Source of the DNA: Asterias rubens
Lineage: Eukaryota; Echinodermata; Asteroidea; Forcipulatida; Asteriidae
Reading direction: 5' to 3'
Length of the DNA: 64,000 nucleotides
Assembly (NCBI RefSeq): GCF_902459465.1
Contig: NC_047063.1
Location: forward strand, 3,782,001 to 3,846,000
Position numbers and translations under genes: made by a program. The first letter of the stretch is position 1, and the number at the start of each line of letters is the position of its first letter. The notes beneath the pieces were generated by a model. That model had not been told where the DNA came from. It searched no databases and saw nothing but the letters and a program-made list of their open reading frames with translations. This document shows, one piece after another, positions 11,858 to 23,854 of the stretch.

Positions 11858-13440
11858 GTTAATCAGCGTCTAGTCGGAGTCTGTCTTGAAAACGTGTCCT
11901 TAGATTCAAACTGGTAAATCGACTTCAACTTCTGCAAATCAGAAAACAGATTTCAATCATTATTATAAGGAATGACCCTATAGTGCACTGACTTTTGTTT
12001 CTTTTAAACCATGAAACACGTTGAATTACAAACAGGAAATGACAATATCACCATAATGCATACAGTCACGCCAAATGGTTATACGTTAGCATAGAAGGGA
12101 TCGTTAACCGAGAGATCGTATGACGAGATGACACACACCAAAAATGCACGGAAGTGGAAGTGGTAACACACAACCTCGTTCCCATAGCTGCTTCCTAGCA
12201 AAATAGTAGACCTTTTGTTGAACCAACATGATTAACCATAAAAGTAAACAAGTCCCATATCACGAAAACGGGCCTTAGACGCATCCAGAAAGATGTGCGC
12301 AACGCCCGCTAATCTGTGGCGTATGTTCCAATTATCCAATCGTACTGCCTTTAGTTTATTAACAACACTGTACCAAAAAAAAAAACAAAAAAAAAAAAAC
12401 ACACACACAACGAAACAACAATTTCTCTTTTTGTTTTCTAAAGTTGAATACTTGGGTTTAAATAAACTATACGGAGAACGACACGGAGCGGACTTCTTCA
12501 AACTATTTTAAGGGATCTTTAAAGTAAACTTTACCGGTATCCTGAATAATTAACTTTCATATGTAAAAGCAGAGTGGGCCTTCCATTCGAGTTTGTCTCC
12601 AATTTCACCCTGTCTATCATAATTACTTTTTCCAGAATTTAATAATCATCATATCGTTAAATACACAAATTTAATACACAGTATAGATAATATGAGATTA
12701 TAAACCTAACACAGTTGTTTACTTCAGTACGCGGCGAATTACAAAGAGTTTAATCAATCAATTAAAGTGCGATTCTTTGTATTTGTATCTTTTAACATAA
12801 TAAATCTCACATTATACTCTCTTTGAAAAAAGAAATTCCACAGTTTGGATGTTAAATTCAAATAAATTTGATAAACGTTTTCCGCTGGGAATTGTGTATA
12901 AAAGACTGAGATTTGCTCTGCCAGAAAGTAAACCGGCTCAAATCTTGAAGTTAGTGAGCACCTCATGGTACCACAAGCTCAAAACGAAACTCAAAATTTA
13001 TCATTCGAGACTATTCGCACCAAGTAAGTGGTCAGGCTACCTGTACATACCATATCAAGGGGAGGAATCTGTATAAAGGCCTGACCAGGCTCTTTGGTTG
13101 ACTCTCAATCTCTTCAAAGCAGATTTTTCATCTATTTTTTTTAAACAGGGATACTACATTGCTCGATATAAACTTAAATATCACTCATGCAACCATGAAC
13201 AAGATTAAGAACAAACTTTGACTTGGCCCTAGGTTTCCTTTAGTGTTATCGGAAATCTCCACATGTTTGACAATCGCAAACACCTTAATCAATGCATGAT
13301 GTAACCAACTGCCTGCTTTTTAACCTGGCTTCGGTAGACTCCTGCGTAATTGGCTTTAATTATTGCTACCACTCACTGGTATATCGGTAGTTTCGAAGAC
13401 TGCAACCCAACTTTCATCTTCATTTAACAGCTTATCAAAT
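11858..13440. other. EPHX1 upstream region; 5' UTR/promoter not resolved
   Basis: Contains the unannotated EPHX1 5' end and AT-rich sequence with A-runs around 12,374-12,400. No gene recognised. An ACTAG acceptor-like motif sits a few bases above the EPHX1 ATG, so a 5' non-coding exon further upstream is possible. Confidence 0.4.
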
Positions 13441-13444
13441 GTTT

Positions 13445-13800
13445 CGAGGGAAGGAGTTTTTTACAAGGCATTGGACACGTTCGGCAAAGAAAAAAAGAAA
13501 AAAGTTCACAGATTTACAACAGGGTTTACAGATGTAATGGTGAAAACTTCTCATGAAATATTACTCCATGAAACGCGTTACTTTTAGAGAAAACATTACA
13601 ACAATTCTCGATATCGAGAATTACGGATTTATTTTAAACACATGTCATGAGGCGGCGAAACGTGCGGAAACAAGCGTGGGTTTTCCCGTTATTTTCCGTT
13701 ATCCCGACTCCGATGACCCATTGAGCCTAAATTTTCACAGGTTTGTTATTTTATATATAAGTTGTGATACACGAAGTTTGGGCCTTTGGGCAACACTGTT
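13445..13800. repeat. Family-D interspersed repeat
   Basis: Shares CATTGGACACGTTCGGCA ... GTAATGGTGAAAACTTCTC ... GAGAATTACGGATTTATTTT with a second copy at about 63,575-63,790. Includes an inverted TTCTCGATATCGAGAA. Confidence 0.8.
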
Positions 13801-14500
13801 GACCGAAAGTGTCTTATGGTTTAAAGCAAGCTCAGTAATACTAAGTTTGACTTTTTAGCAACTTACGAAAGATACAATCTTGTGAAGTCTTGAAACTCTG
13901 CTCCTCAGCATAACTCAAGATTGAAACTGAATTGAACTTCTAAACTTGGCATATACATGAACATTTACACAAATGCGCTACTTGATCAATGACGTCGTGA
14001 TGACGTCATCAGATGTCAAATAACATAAAGCTTAATATGAAAAAACCCACAAAAACACATGAACAATTTAAACCCAACGTGAAACTTATATAAAATAAAA
14101 TTTAAATTTTAACACACCTTTCAGGGCAGCTCAAAATAAATAATGGAACAAAAATCTCAGTGACAATTTGTATGTACCGATGACGATCTGGCGATGATTG
14201 TAATACAGTAGCAGGTTATTCAGTTGATTTTTAAAGCTTGAGATTATCGCCGCTTTATTTTGAACTAAACGTGGACATTCATACCTAGAGAAACTGGACA
14301 GTTTTTGTAACTGTCACAAAGACCAGTACTCTCACTTGGTGTATCCCAACATATGCATCCAAAACCAGGATCTGCGAAAAAATTTTCGTCGAAGTTGCAG
14401 TAAAAAAATGAACTAATAAACAACCTTGTTACACAAAAGTTATGTGTTTTAGGATGACTGAGGAAGGCGTCAAGCCAGAAGTCTTTCTTTGAGTGAGAAT
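13801..14500. other. Intergenic, no gene seen
   Basis: AT-rich. Contains two CRE-like sites around 13,990-14,010 (ATGACGTCGTGATGACGTCATC). No supported coding sequence. Confidence 0.4.
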
Positions 14501-14504
14501 TCAC

Positions 14505-14790
14505 CTCTTTGTCAAAAACTACGTTACTTCAGAGGGAGCTGTTTCTCACACTGCTCTGCTTACCTCCGAATTCTGCGCTTACGATCACCGATGCCCAGCT
14601 TACTTACAAGCGCCGAATTTCTGCGCTAGCCTTGTAAGCATAGATCGCTAGTAACGTGGAGTACGCACGCGCAGAAGTCAAAACTCGCTGCTTACCCGTG
14701 AAATACGCTTGCCGTAAGCACAGCATTCCCTGCTTCCGTAAGCGCCGATTCTGTGCTTACGGTAAGCAGAGCCATGATATTGGGCCCAGG
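14505..14790. repeat. Family-A fragment fused to a family-C element
   Basis: ACTACGTTACTTCAGAGGGAGCTGTTTCTCACA (family A) runs straight into CTGCTCTGCTTACC and a series of inverted GTAAGC/GCTTAC motifs, ending AGAGCCATGATATTGGGCCC. Confidence 0.65.
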
Positions 14791-14984
14791 TCCTTTAAAA
14801 ATTTCAGAATCACTAAATGCGCGTGATCGATGGCTCACAATGCATTGGTAGAACATGACTTGAATGAAGCAAGATCGCATTTATCATGCGCAGTCAGCAC
14901 AGAAAGCACGTGGTTGAATCCAATGTGATCCAATTATCGTTGGACTGCATGTAACTGAATAAACTCCCCACGGCAAACAAAGAC

Positions 14985-15060
14985 AGTAAATTATTTGCAC
15001 CGCTGTGTTCGTCCTGGGCTCCGGTCTCTACATGGATTGAGGACTGGGTAGAAAAGGTTC
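14985..15060 (-). repeat. Ngaro-like B2 split repeat
   Basis: 76 bp identical or nearly identical to 15257-15332 (AGTAAATTATTTGCACCGCT ... GGGTAGAAAAGGTTC). Confidence 0.85.
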
Positions 15061-15200
15061 TAAACGTAGAAACCAGAACCGGGAGCGAAAAGGGGTAGGG
15101 TGGGTGGGGTAAAAAGAATTCCCCAAAACCCAAAACCCAAATACAAAAAGGGGGTCCGCCGGACAGTCCCACCGCTATTGACGCCCTCACCTTAGCCCAG

Positions 15201-15259
15201 CCAGAATCGCGACTGACAAAGAGTCAGTCGCCCTCAACGCCCACAGCGGTGCAAATAGT
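15201..15259 (-). repeat. Ngaro-like A2 split repeat
   Basis: 59 bp matching 23587-23645. Contains a perfect hairpin GCGACTGAC-AAAGA-GTCAGTCGC. Overlaps B1 by three bases. Confidence 0.85.
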
Positions 15260-15332
15260 AAATTATTTGCACCGCTGTGTTCGTCCTGGGCTCCGGTCTC
15301 TACATGGATTGAGGACTGGGTAGAAAAGGTTC
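15257..15332 (-). repeat. Ngaro-like B1 split repeat
   Basis: Second copy of the 76-bp B repeat, directly abutting A2. Confidence 0.85.
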
Positions 15333-15539
15333 CTCACCCGCACCCAGGATCCGCACGCCACTGTCCCCCACTTTCCCCCCATCTCTCATCCAACTCTCAC
15401 ACCGTCGCTGCTTGCCCTGCTGGAGATTTAAAAGCCTTCTCAGCCTTGAAGCCGGAGTTTAGGGCTGATAGAACTCCCCAGCCTGGTCTGCTGGCGATTG
15501 CCGCTCCTTTCCTTCATCCTCAATGGCCTTCCTTATTAA

Positions 15540-16396
15540 AAGAACCGTGGTGCGGCGCCTGGTTACTCTATCCATCTATCCAAGTGTGGTGTCTGTACGC
15601 TCACTGTGTCACCCATCCGCAGTGATCCGTCACTTCCTGGTCCGTGGCTCCCTGCAACCGCAGAGTGGCTGCTACTCCCGCCCTTCCACCGTAGGGTCTT
15701 AAGACGCGGTCACCCGGATCTGACGAAGCTGAGAAGTATAGTTTGAGGCGATTCGTGGGGCCGTTTCCAGTGAACGGCTTGTTAGTCAACGACCTGTGAT
15801 CCGGTGTAGATGTCCGTATCCCGTGCAAACCTGACCACGCCTTCCAAAGCCCCTGCCGGGTCCATTTCACTATCTAATTGGGGATTACAACGAGAGATGA
15901 GCCACCTTGCCGCACAGTTTTCGCCAATAGTGTGGCTGAGAAGAAGATCTCTGCCATAAATCTTAGTGATTTCACTGGTCTTCGTTCACCCTAGGTCTTC
16001 CGACCTACCTCCTGCCAACCATAGGCACAAGAAGAAAGCCAAGTCCTTGTACAAAATGAACTGCCCCACGAAGTGTACATGGTCGGTCTCCTGAAGCTTT
16101 GTTATTCACTTCCTGATTTCGTTTGCGAGCCACCTGATACTGTCCGAGAAAATGGGGACTGCTTGTCTGGGCGTCACCCGGGCTTGCTCAAGCCTCGTTG
16201 CCTTTAAATATTTCCGCACTCGAAAGGAAATACAAGGGTTGCCCCATTGTGAATTCTGCCGCCAAGGAAGTGTCTTTCCACCTGTGTTGAAATAGGCCCT
16301 GAGCTGACCAATGTATGAATCGACTGTTCCGGCTGAAAGATGTCGCTCACACCCACAGCCAAAAGGTCCACTTTTTCCAAAATTTCCACAAGGCAT
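15540..16396 (-). pseudogene. Tyrosine recombinase remnant of the Ngaro-like element
   Basis: The segment 16396-16106 contains an N-terminal SAM-like core-binding part (HLSAGTVDSYIGQLRAYFNT). The segment 15870-15601 contains the catalytic part (GGRAGVAATLRLQGATDQEV then DHCGW), matching the HxxR...G..DQ.V.DH.GW region of DIRS/Ngaro recombinases. The HxxR histidine is replaced by Tyr. A stop follows GWVTQ, before the expected nucleophilic Tyr. Not functional. Confidence 0.75.
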
Positions 16397-16915
16397 GAAC
16401 CTGTGTTCGACCCTTTGAGTCTCGATCCGCTAAAAACTTAGCCACACCCTCTAGGGTCGCTGAATCGAGCCCTCGCCGTCAGTGAAATAGCCTGAGCTAT
16501 GATTGCTCCAAAGAAAGGTCGACAAACTGCTTATCAAACTCCTTTTCTGCGTATTGAATGTCAAACTTGTCAAAACGATCGTCCAACACTTTAAGACTCT
16601 CCTTGACCCGGTCGAGCTTGAGAGACAAGGAAAGGAAAGAAAACAGTACGGTTACCAAAACCTGTTTGGGGTAAAAGGAACCTGAGCTAAATATCTAAAT
16701 CCACGTGCACTCCGGTACGCAAGACCAAAACTGACCTGAGTCATCTTTGCAGTCGTCTCTGTGATTTCATACTCCCACAAACCGTTAAATGAACCTGACC
16801 TACTAGGTCTGACTGAGTTATACAATCATTGGAGAGAAAATACAAACTTTATCCCCTGACACTTGGTTTACAAACGTTTACCCGCTGAGGCAAGAACTCT
16901 CAGCAACTCCTCTAC

Positions 16916-17130
16916 TCATGCACCGCCAGCCTTGCTGATGTCGTTTACACCTCTGTCTAGAACCGCCAACTCCGGCTTCTTTGCTCGACAGGGCTCTGCC
17001 AAAACGCTGCACAAGACTCCCAATCTTGCTCCGCCATTTACCCTCAACCTGGCAACCAGCGACGCTGGCCAACCAAATCCCCTCATACCCTTGAACATCA
17101 AATCAGATACTAGAAGCACTGGGTGTTGAG
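16916..17130 (-). pseudogene. SGNH-hydrolase-like domain remnant in the Ngaro-like element
   Basis: Reads HPVLLVSDLMFKGMRGFGWP ... NGGARLGVLCSVLAEP ... ELAVLDRGVNDISKAGG. The LLVSD stretch occupies the place of the GDS(L) block I, and the GVND is the block III GxND of SGNH hydrolases. The block I serine is absent (SDLM). Located between RNase H and recombinase. The call rests on motif spacing only. Confidence 0.55.
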
Positions 17131-17355
17131 CAGCAAACGAACCTCCCTCGAAATCCGACCATCCGCAGGAAAACGACACTCGCATGCCCAAAGCTCGAAT
17201 CGAAGGCCCTCTGAGTTTTTCCATATCCTCGCCTTGACGGAAATACCAGGACGCCCGTCTGACCGAGTTCCGCTCTAGGCGCAAAGACCGTGTCGCACAA
17301 TACACTAAACGCGGCCAACAGGACCTTGGATGGTGGTGCTTCGGCACTACTATTG

Positions 17356-18222
17356 TCACCGACACACTCCCCATTCGATGAAAAGCTTGATCAGAGCTGG
17401 AATGAGCACAAAGGGAGGGAAAACATACAGCTGCTCACCCTGAGGGCATGACTGTGCAAACACGTTTACCCCTGACGAGCCTGGAACTGGGAATCTTCTT
17501 TTCGGAACATTGGAGAGCAGTGTCGTGAGACCCCAAGAAAACCCCGAACTTCCACCGGGCTCCCTTTGCAGGAAGTGCCACATCGACGCTGTAAGACGAG
17601 CGCCCGCTCTAGAAAGCTCCCTGTATGGAAAATCTGCCTGGTTCTCCCCACTTGGGACCCACTCCAACTTTAGGCCGAAATTAGCTTCAAGGAGAGACTT
17701 TGTGAATCTACCTGCACATCGACTCTTCTGTCCAAGAGTGTATATATTTCTGACAGCAAAACAAAATACAAAGCCAGTGCCTCTTTGTAACAGATTTCTG
17801 TTATAAATTGCACATTAGATGACCAATAAACGCCGAAGGTGATGGCGTTTGACCGGGAAGCGACAAATACCCACCCCTTTTATGATCTGAGGCATCCGAC
17901 GCCAACCTTACTGTCGCTGGTGCCGCTCTTTCCTCCATGGGATAGGCTCTGAAAATGAGTCGGCAAAACGCCAAAAGAGCACTTCATCGCGCACCGGTTG
18001 AATTAAATGAACAGGTGTGACCTCATCCAACTCGACCATAAAAGAGCAACACTCCCGGACAAAAGGGAAGTAGCAATGAAAACTAAAATGAAGCTTGGCA
18101 TTTTCCGACAAAGTGCTGCATCTTTTTCAGAAGCACCGAACCTGCTTTCAACATGTCCTCCCTAACATGGGCGAATGAGCACTTCTTCTTATCCGTGATC
18201 CAGAAAGATAGGGAGTCTGAAG

Positions 18223-18259
<37 letters not shown>

Positions 18260-18462
18260 AGACCCAAATGCATCATCCATGAAACCGGCTGCAATTGGCT
18301 CTTCTTCAGGTTGATGAAGTATCCAAGTGACTGCATGTAACAGACTACATACAACGCTCTAGCAGCCTTTTGACTCGAGTCGCTTATCGAGCCCTGCAAA
18401 CAAACAAAAACAAACATTCTGCCTTTAGGAACAAGACTTCCCCTCTCCAGCACACTCTCCAA
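17356..18462 (-). pseudogene. RNase H region of the Ngaro-like element, broken
   Basis: An upstream piece reads LGYFINLKKSQLQPVSWMMHLG. The downstream piece at 17667-17356 reads MEWVPSGENQADFPYRELS ... SSGVNVFAQSC ... LYVFPPFVLIPALIKLF, which are the WVPS..N.AD and NVFAQ...LYVFPPF.LI signatures at the end of DIRS-type RT-RNase H. A 34-bp homopolymer (18223-18256) interrupts it. Confidence 0.75.
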
Positions 18463-18781
18463 TGAACCGTTCGACGATCCAAACTTCTGTGTGAATGCCC
18501 CTGTTTTTTAACCAGGTTGAGAGATAAAACCCAAGTGAGGAATATATGTAGGCACTGTTTTTGAAACCGAACGGGAGAGTAGTGTCAACAAAATAGAATC
18601 CCGCCCACTCGAAGCCACAGAAGGTCCTAGACCTCTCATTTAGAAGGATTTGTTTGTATCCCTGAGCGTCGTCGATTCCCGAGAACTTTCCACCTCGACT
18701 AATCGATTCCACAGTATCCCCCAATGGAACTAATTTGAAAGGTGTATCCTTACACCAGATGTTCGGTCCCTTCATCGACAA
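18425..18781 (-). pseudogene. Reverse transcriptase remnant (Ngaro/DIRS type), catalytic DD lost
   Basis: Contains GKFSGIDDAQGYKQILLNE, then FCGFEWAGFYFV and TTLPFGFKNSAYIYSS, matching the DIRS-group RT fingers/palm. At the YxDD position (18467-18481) the sequence reads WIVER instead of the expected YIDDR, so the catalytic aspartates are gone. Confidence 0.8.
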
Positions 18782-19720
18782 AACTAGTCTGTTTTGGGGT
18801 GGTTCGATGGTGAGCGCATTGACACACCTCGGCGATTTCGTGCTTTTTACCGCCCCAAAAGCTCCACTGACCCTTCTACAAGGCGCTTCGAAATTGTCTC
18901 ATTAATGAAAGGGGTGAATTCCTTGCAAATAGGGGCGTTAGAAAAGTACCTGGGTGGAAGGATAGCCTAGTCAAAGGTTCTACCCCGGTATTTCCCTCTA
19001 AAGGGTTGGGAAAACTCAAACAGGTCTACGCCCTGACGCAACCATCGCCCTATCTGCTGGCCGGCGTGAGGGCGCTCAGTCAATATGTCATTCCACGCCT
19101 GGGGATGATCGTGCAGACCTTCCAGCTACAAAATAAATCTGGGTCTCGAAACCGCAGGGCTTGAAAATTAGGCCGGCAAACACCTGAAAGAACTTTAGCA
19201 GGACTTGGCTCTGATCCATCGGGGGGCCCTGCAACAACTCATGATATATCTACCCAGAAACACGAACCTCTGCGCCGCCTTGCAGCCTGAGCTGCAACAT
19301 GGTCAAAGGGGTAGCAAGATGAGCGCTCCCACACATGGGTTCCCAATATCTTCAAGAACCGCCTATACTCCTAGGTTTAATCAAGAGAGAAACCGTTCAA
19401 AGCACAGCTTGTAAAACATTTCCAACGGCCAACGACCGATCTATAAAATATATAAAAAGGAAACAAAACTCAGACAATAAATAATGAATACGTTTCACAT
19501 AGAAATGCCATTCTTAGCGCCAACTGCCAACCGCTCAAATTGTTTTATTTGACACACTAAACCACAACACTACAAGCGACTCAGTGGTCTACGTGCAATT
19601 TTACTTTTTTTTTTTTTTTTTTTTTTTAGTAAGTGGGGGGGGGGGGCGAGGCATTCCTCGAACAAACCTGAATATCTAATAATTCCCCACTTAAGAACAT
19701 GCACATAGAAAGCCCAAATA

Positions 19721-19987
19721 TCATCCCGAGGCTCCCTTCCCCCGATGTACGTTGACTAAAAGTCCACCATGCCAAACCGGCTCAAGAAAACTTAGAGTAT
19801 TTCCTTGCAGTCTCGATAAAAATTTACCCCTTTTTCGGCAACGGAAACAGACATCCGTGTCTCTCGGCACATACAACTGCTTCTCTTTGGTGTCCTCGGG
19901 TGATAGAGGAGCGAACTCGGAGACGTACTTACGAAGGAGAGCCATAACATAAGCTACGTTACGATCGTAGAGCCATAACATAAGCAA
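19721..19987 (-). pseudogene. Gag-like zinc-knuckle remnant
   Basis: Upstream of RT on the minus strand. Contains DVCFRCRKRGKF, resembling the start of a CCHC knuckle (C-x2-C-x4-H...) with the His changed to Lys and the last Cys lost. No other gag feature recognised. Confidence 0.35.
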
Positions 19988-20031
19988 CGTTACGATCGTA
20001 GAGCCATGACATAAGCTACGTTACGATCGTA
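19939..20031. repeat. 31-bp tandem repeat, three copies
   Basis: GAGCCATAACATAAGCTACG ... CGATCGTA at 19939, 19970 and 20001, with one or two differences. Overlaps the 5' end of the gag-like remnant and shifts frame with each copy. Confidence 0.9.
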
Positions 20032-20224
20032 ACCGGTCTCGGGAAGCCTTGAGCAACTGAAGCCTGCCAGGCTTATGGACTTTCAATGCCGACTTTGCCT
20101 GTATTGAACAAACGTGATACCAGTGCAAACAATCTGCCAAACCTCCTTTAAGAAGCTTCTTTTATTGAGCTCTAGTCTTATAGGAACCCCATTAACAGGG
20201 CCAGTTTCGTATATTATGGTGCCA

Positions 20225-21110
20225 AAACCGCTATAAAGGCACTCCCCATTTAGAACTCTCTCAGACCATACTCAATGCATAAACGCAACGCCATTCATAC
20301 TAAGGGGTAACTGAGGGGGTACTCCCCCTGAGCCGTACCTATAAATACCGCCCTCTTACCAAGGCTAACTAAGGCCAAAGGCCAAACCAACAGAGGCACC
20401 AAACTTTCAGAGTGCACACCTCCAAGTCCATTTCCTAGGGCCTTCCCCTGCTGCCCGCCAAAACCGGAAGTGTGGCATTCCCCGTTGCCTTTCCTATTAT
20501 TTCTAACTTTATAAGATACGAAAGTCCTACTCCCCTACTAGCTAGCCTTTTTGGCCGGTAATCCACCCTTCCATTGACCATCATTCTGTCCTCACTGCGT
20601 TACTCTTAAGGGATCGTAGCCACCCCATGTCTGTAGATAACAACTTTGAATGGGTATAATTTCCGCTTTTTCGGAGCCTTCCCATAGTTCTTTGTCCTCC
20701 TTCTGCTATGTTGCTTGTGTTTGCTTATACATCTGACGAAGACCCGGTGTGGATAAAAGCTAAGGTCATCTCCCCTACTGGCTCTACACAAGTATATAAA
20801 CTTATTTTGTACGTCTAAAAGCTTCAAATCATGATCTCTGGATGTAGGCACTCTCCAAATACTAGACCTCATTTTGCCTGTAGAGATTTTCCAGCGTCCA
20901 TTGGCCGATTAAACCAAAATACGCGTAAACCTAAGGGGGCACTCCCCGTTTTTCCCTAACTTCCAAGGCCCAAGCAAGGGGGACGCCCCAGTGCCGGCCA
21001 AGACCAAAAGAGAGGGGCACTCCCCGTTTAGAAACAGCCATTTTCAGGGCTCATTACTCAGGGCAATCCCTCATTACGCAAGGCCTACCCAAGTGGGGCA
21101 ATCGCCATCC

Positions 21111-21150
<40 letters not shown>

Positions 21151-21215
21151 GTATTATTAATGGGATCACTCCCCGATGAAAAACCAAAGATGGTCACTCC
21201 CCATTTCAAACACCC

Positions 21216-21247
<32 letters not shown>

Positions 21248-21632
21248 CCGGGTTTATTACTTAGGGCTCTCCCCGATGAAAAGCAAAACAAGAAGATGGG
21301 CTATTCCGTCCCCAATTAAAACACAAATTTTTCTGGGTTCATTACTGGGGCACTCCCCGAAAGAAAGCTAAACAAAGATGGACACTCCCAATTAAAAACA
21401 CCCGATTTTTCGGGTTCAATACTTGGGGCACTCCCCGAAGGAGCTAACCAAAGATGGGAACTCCCCATTTAAAACACCGATTTGTCGGGTTCAATCCTTG
21501 GGGCACTCCCAGAAGGAAAGCATATCAAATATGTTAAATTTGCATCGGGATAAAGAATATTAATTTTTTGTTTTTATTGCTCTAGAATTGCAAGGGTCGT
21601 GGGTTCGAATCCCACCCGAGTAAAAATGCCTG

Positions 21633-21664
<32 letters not shown>

Positions 21665-22935
21665 CACAGGACTCGGGGAAAGTACTGAGTATACAGTGCT
21701 ACACACATCGGTGTATATGGGTAAAAACCAAAAATTAACATATCGAAGATGGACACTCCCCATTTAAAACGCACGATTTTCCGGGTTCAAAACTTGGGGC
21801 ACTCCCCGAAGAAGATGGGCACTCCCCGTTTCAAACACCCATTTTCCGTGTTCATACTTGGGGCACTCCCCGAAGGAAAACCAAGGATGGGCACTTCCCA
21901 TCTTAAACACCCAATTTTCCGGGTTCAATCCTTGGGGCACTCTCAAAAGGAAAGCTAACCAAAGATGGGCACTCCCCATTTAAAACACAATTTTCAGGGT
22001 TCAATACTTGGGGCACTCCCCGAAGAAGATGGGCACTCCCCATTTCAAACACCCATTTTCCGGGTTCATACTTGGGGCATTTCCGAACATAAAACTAAAC
22101 AAATATAGGCACTCCTGTAATGTCTTAATAGACTAACAAATTAAATCAACACTATTAAAAGCAATAATATACGAATTCATTCTTTGCATCAACATGTGCT
22201 TTATTCTCTGTTCCTCAGTTTTCCATTCTGACTCCGTGTGACCTTACACGAGGTCAACTCACTTGCATAACCGAGTGTGATCACGTGAACACTACACTCC
22301 CCATTTAAAACACCCGATTTTTCGGGTTCATTACTTGGGGCGTTCCCCGAAGGAAAGCTAAACCAAAGATGGTCACTCCCCATTTAAAACACACACATTT
22401 TGGGTTCATACTCGGGGTATTTCCGGATCTAAAGCTAACCAGAGATGGGCCCTACCCATTTTTTATTTTCTTTCGGGTTCGTAACTTTGGGGCACTCCCC
22501 GATGTAAAGCTAACCAACGATGGGCACTCCCCGTTTAAAACACCCATTTTCTGGGTTTATACTTGGGGCACTTCCCGATACATGCATAAAGCAAACAAAA
22601 ATGGGCACTCCCCATATTTACACCCGATTTTTCCGGGTTAATTATACTTGGTGCACTCCCCGAAGGAAAGCTAACCAAAGATGGGCACCCCCCTTTTAAA
22701 ACGGCCATTGTTTCGGGTTCATTACTTGGGGCACTCCCCGATGTAAAGCTAAACAAAATGGGCACTACCAATTTAAAACACCCACTTACCATGTTCATTA
22801 CTATGGGGCACTACCCATGCCTTATGCAAGGCTCACCAAGGATAGACACTCCCATTTAAATTACAAATTTTTCCGGGTTTATCTAAAACATGGATGCAAA
22901 GCTAACCAAATAAAAGGGGGGCTCTCCCCATTGGA
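20225..22935. repeat. Degenerate tandem array, unit about 78 bp
   Basis: Unit consensus by eye: ACTCCCCATTTAAAACACCC, GATTTTTCGGGTTCATTACT, TGGGGCACTCCCCGAAGGAA, AGCTAACCAAAGATGGGC. Good copies run from about 21,180; looser ones start near 20,225. Long T runs at about 21,117-21,147 and 21,218-21,247. The array lies in the 5' part of the Ngaro-like element. Confidence 0.85.
21535..21735 (+). mobile_element. tRNA-derived SINE S1 nested in the tandem array
   Basis: GCTCTAGAATTGCAAGGGTC-GTGGGTTCGAATCCCACCCGAG, then a long T run, then TCACAGGACTCGGGGAAAGT ... ACACATCGGTGTATATGGGT. Same head and body as the copies at 10.9, 36.0, 46.4 and 53.7 kb. Confidence 0.85.
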
Positions 22936-23586
22936 GCACTGAACTCCGGACCATTATCTAGGGTACCGATCCGAAGCGCCGAATATTTCGGATCTCAAAA
23001 GCTCTGCAGTTTAACCCCAACAAGCTACGGCAAAGAACAAAACCTGGCGCCAAGCACGGAATTTTTTAACTAACTAGCACGACCCTCAATGGTTCATAAA
23101 GTTATCTCAACACACCACCATCCTCGATGGTCCTCTCTACCCCGATAAATTCAATCTTTTATCTTGCACTTACACTCATGTACCCACTCATGCGACACCC
23201 ATGGGCCCGCAAGCAATCCACCGACCACCATGGACCCTTGATACCACCAAGAAACGTGCCATTGTTAACCTCTCAACGATTTTACAAAGGGTGCCATTAT
23301 GTCCCATACAAATGCACCCAAGCGCAAAAGGACCGGCCGCCATTGTGCCCGGCAAGTGAAACACATGTTCCCTCACATGGGTCTAAATGGTCGAAAATAA
23401 GAAAAATTACCTTTCCTTCCCGAAAGCATATACTATAGATACTACCTTGGTCCTAAGCCATCGACACCCACCCAGTGGTTTCACCATTGCCGTCCACTCC
23501 AGATTTCCCAATGGTAATTCGGGCACGAGGAATAAATCATTTTAAAACTTTGGGACCTTCCGCCCAAAACGTCCATCCGGTGGACA

Positions 23587-23645
23587 CCAGAATCGCGACT
23601 GACAAAGAGTCAGTCGCCCTCAACGCCCACAGCGGTGCAAATAGT
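23587..23645 (-). repeat. Ngaro-like A1 split repeat (5' end of element)
   Basis: 59 bp identical or nearly so to A2. Followed outside by a short duplication (ACAGCGGTGCAAATAGTTGA ... ACTCGA twice, to about 23,694). Confidence 0.85.
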
Positions 23646-23854
23646 TGAATAATATACTCGATACAGCGGTGCAAATAGTTGAATAATATACTCGAAACAA
23701 TATATATAGTCCCTAGGGTGCTTGATGAAATTGAACCGACTACATTGACTGAAAACTCAACCCTTTTTACACTTCAAGTTTGAGTAGGTTGGTTTTTAGC
23801 CTCATCTAAAATTGAAAACCCCGGATAAATGATTGCAACCCTTAAACCTTAATT

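Larger units (their letters stand above)
14985..23645 (-). mobile_element. Ngaro-like (DIRS-group) tyrosine-recombinase retrotransposon, decayed
   Basis: Split direct repeats define it. The B repeat (76 bp) occurs at 14985-15060 and 15257-15332; the A repeat (59 bp) at 15201-15259 and 23587-23645. Read on the minus strand the order is A1 - internal - B1 - A2 - B2, the Ngaro layout. Internal protein remnants, in transcript order: gag-like zinc knuckle, reverse transcriptase, RNase H, SGNH-hydrolase-like domain, tyrosine recombinase. All carry stops, frameshifts or lost catalytic residues. The 5' part holds a large tandem array and a nested SINE, which lengthen it to 8.7 kb. Confidence 0.8.
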
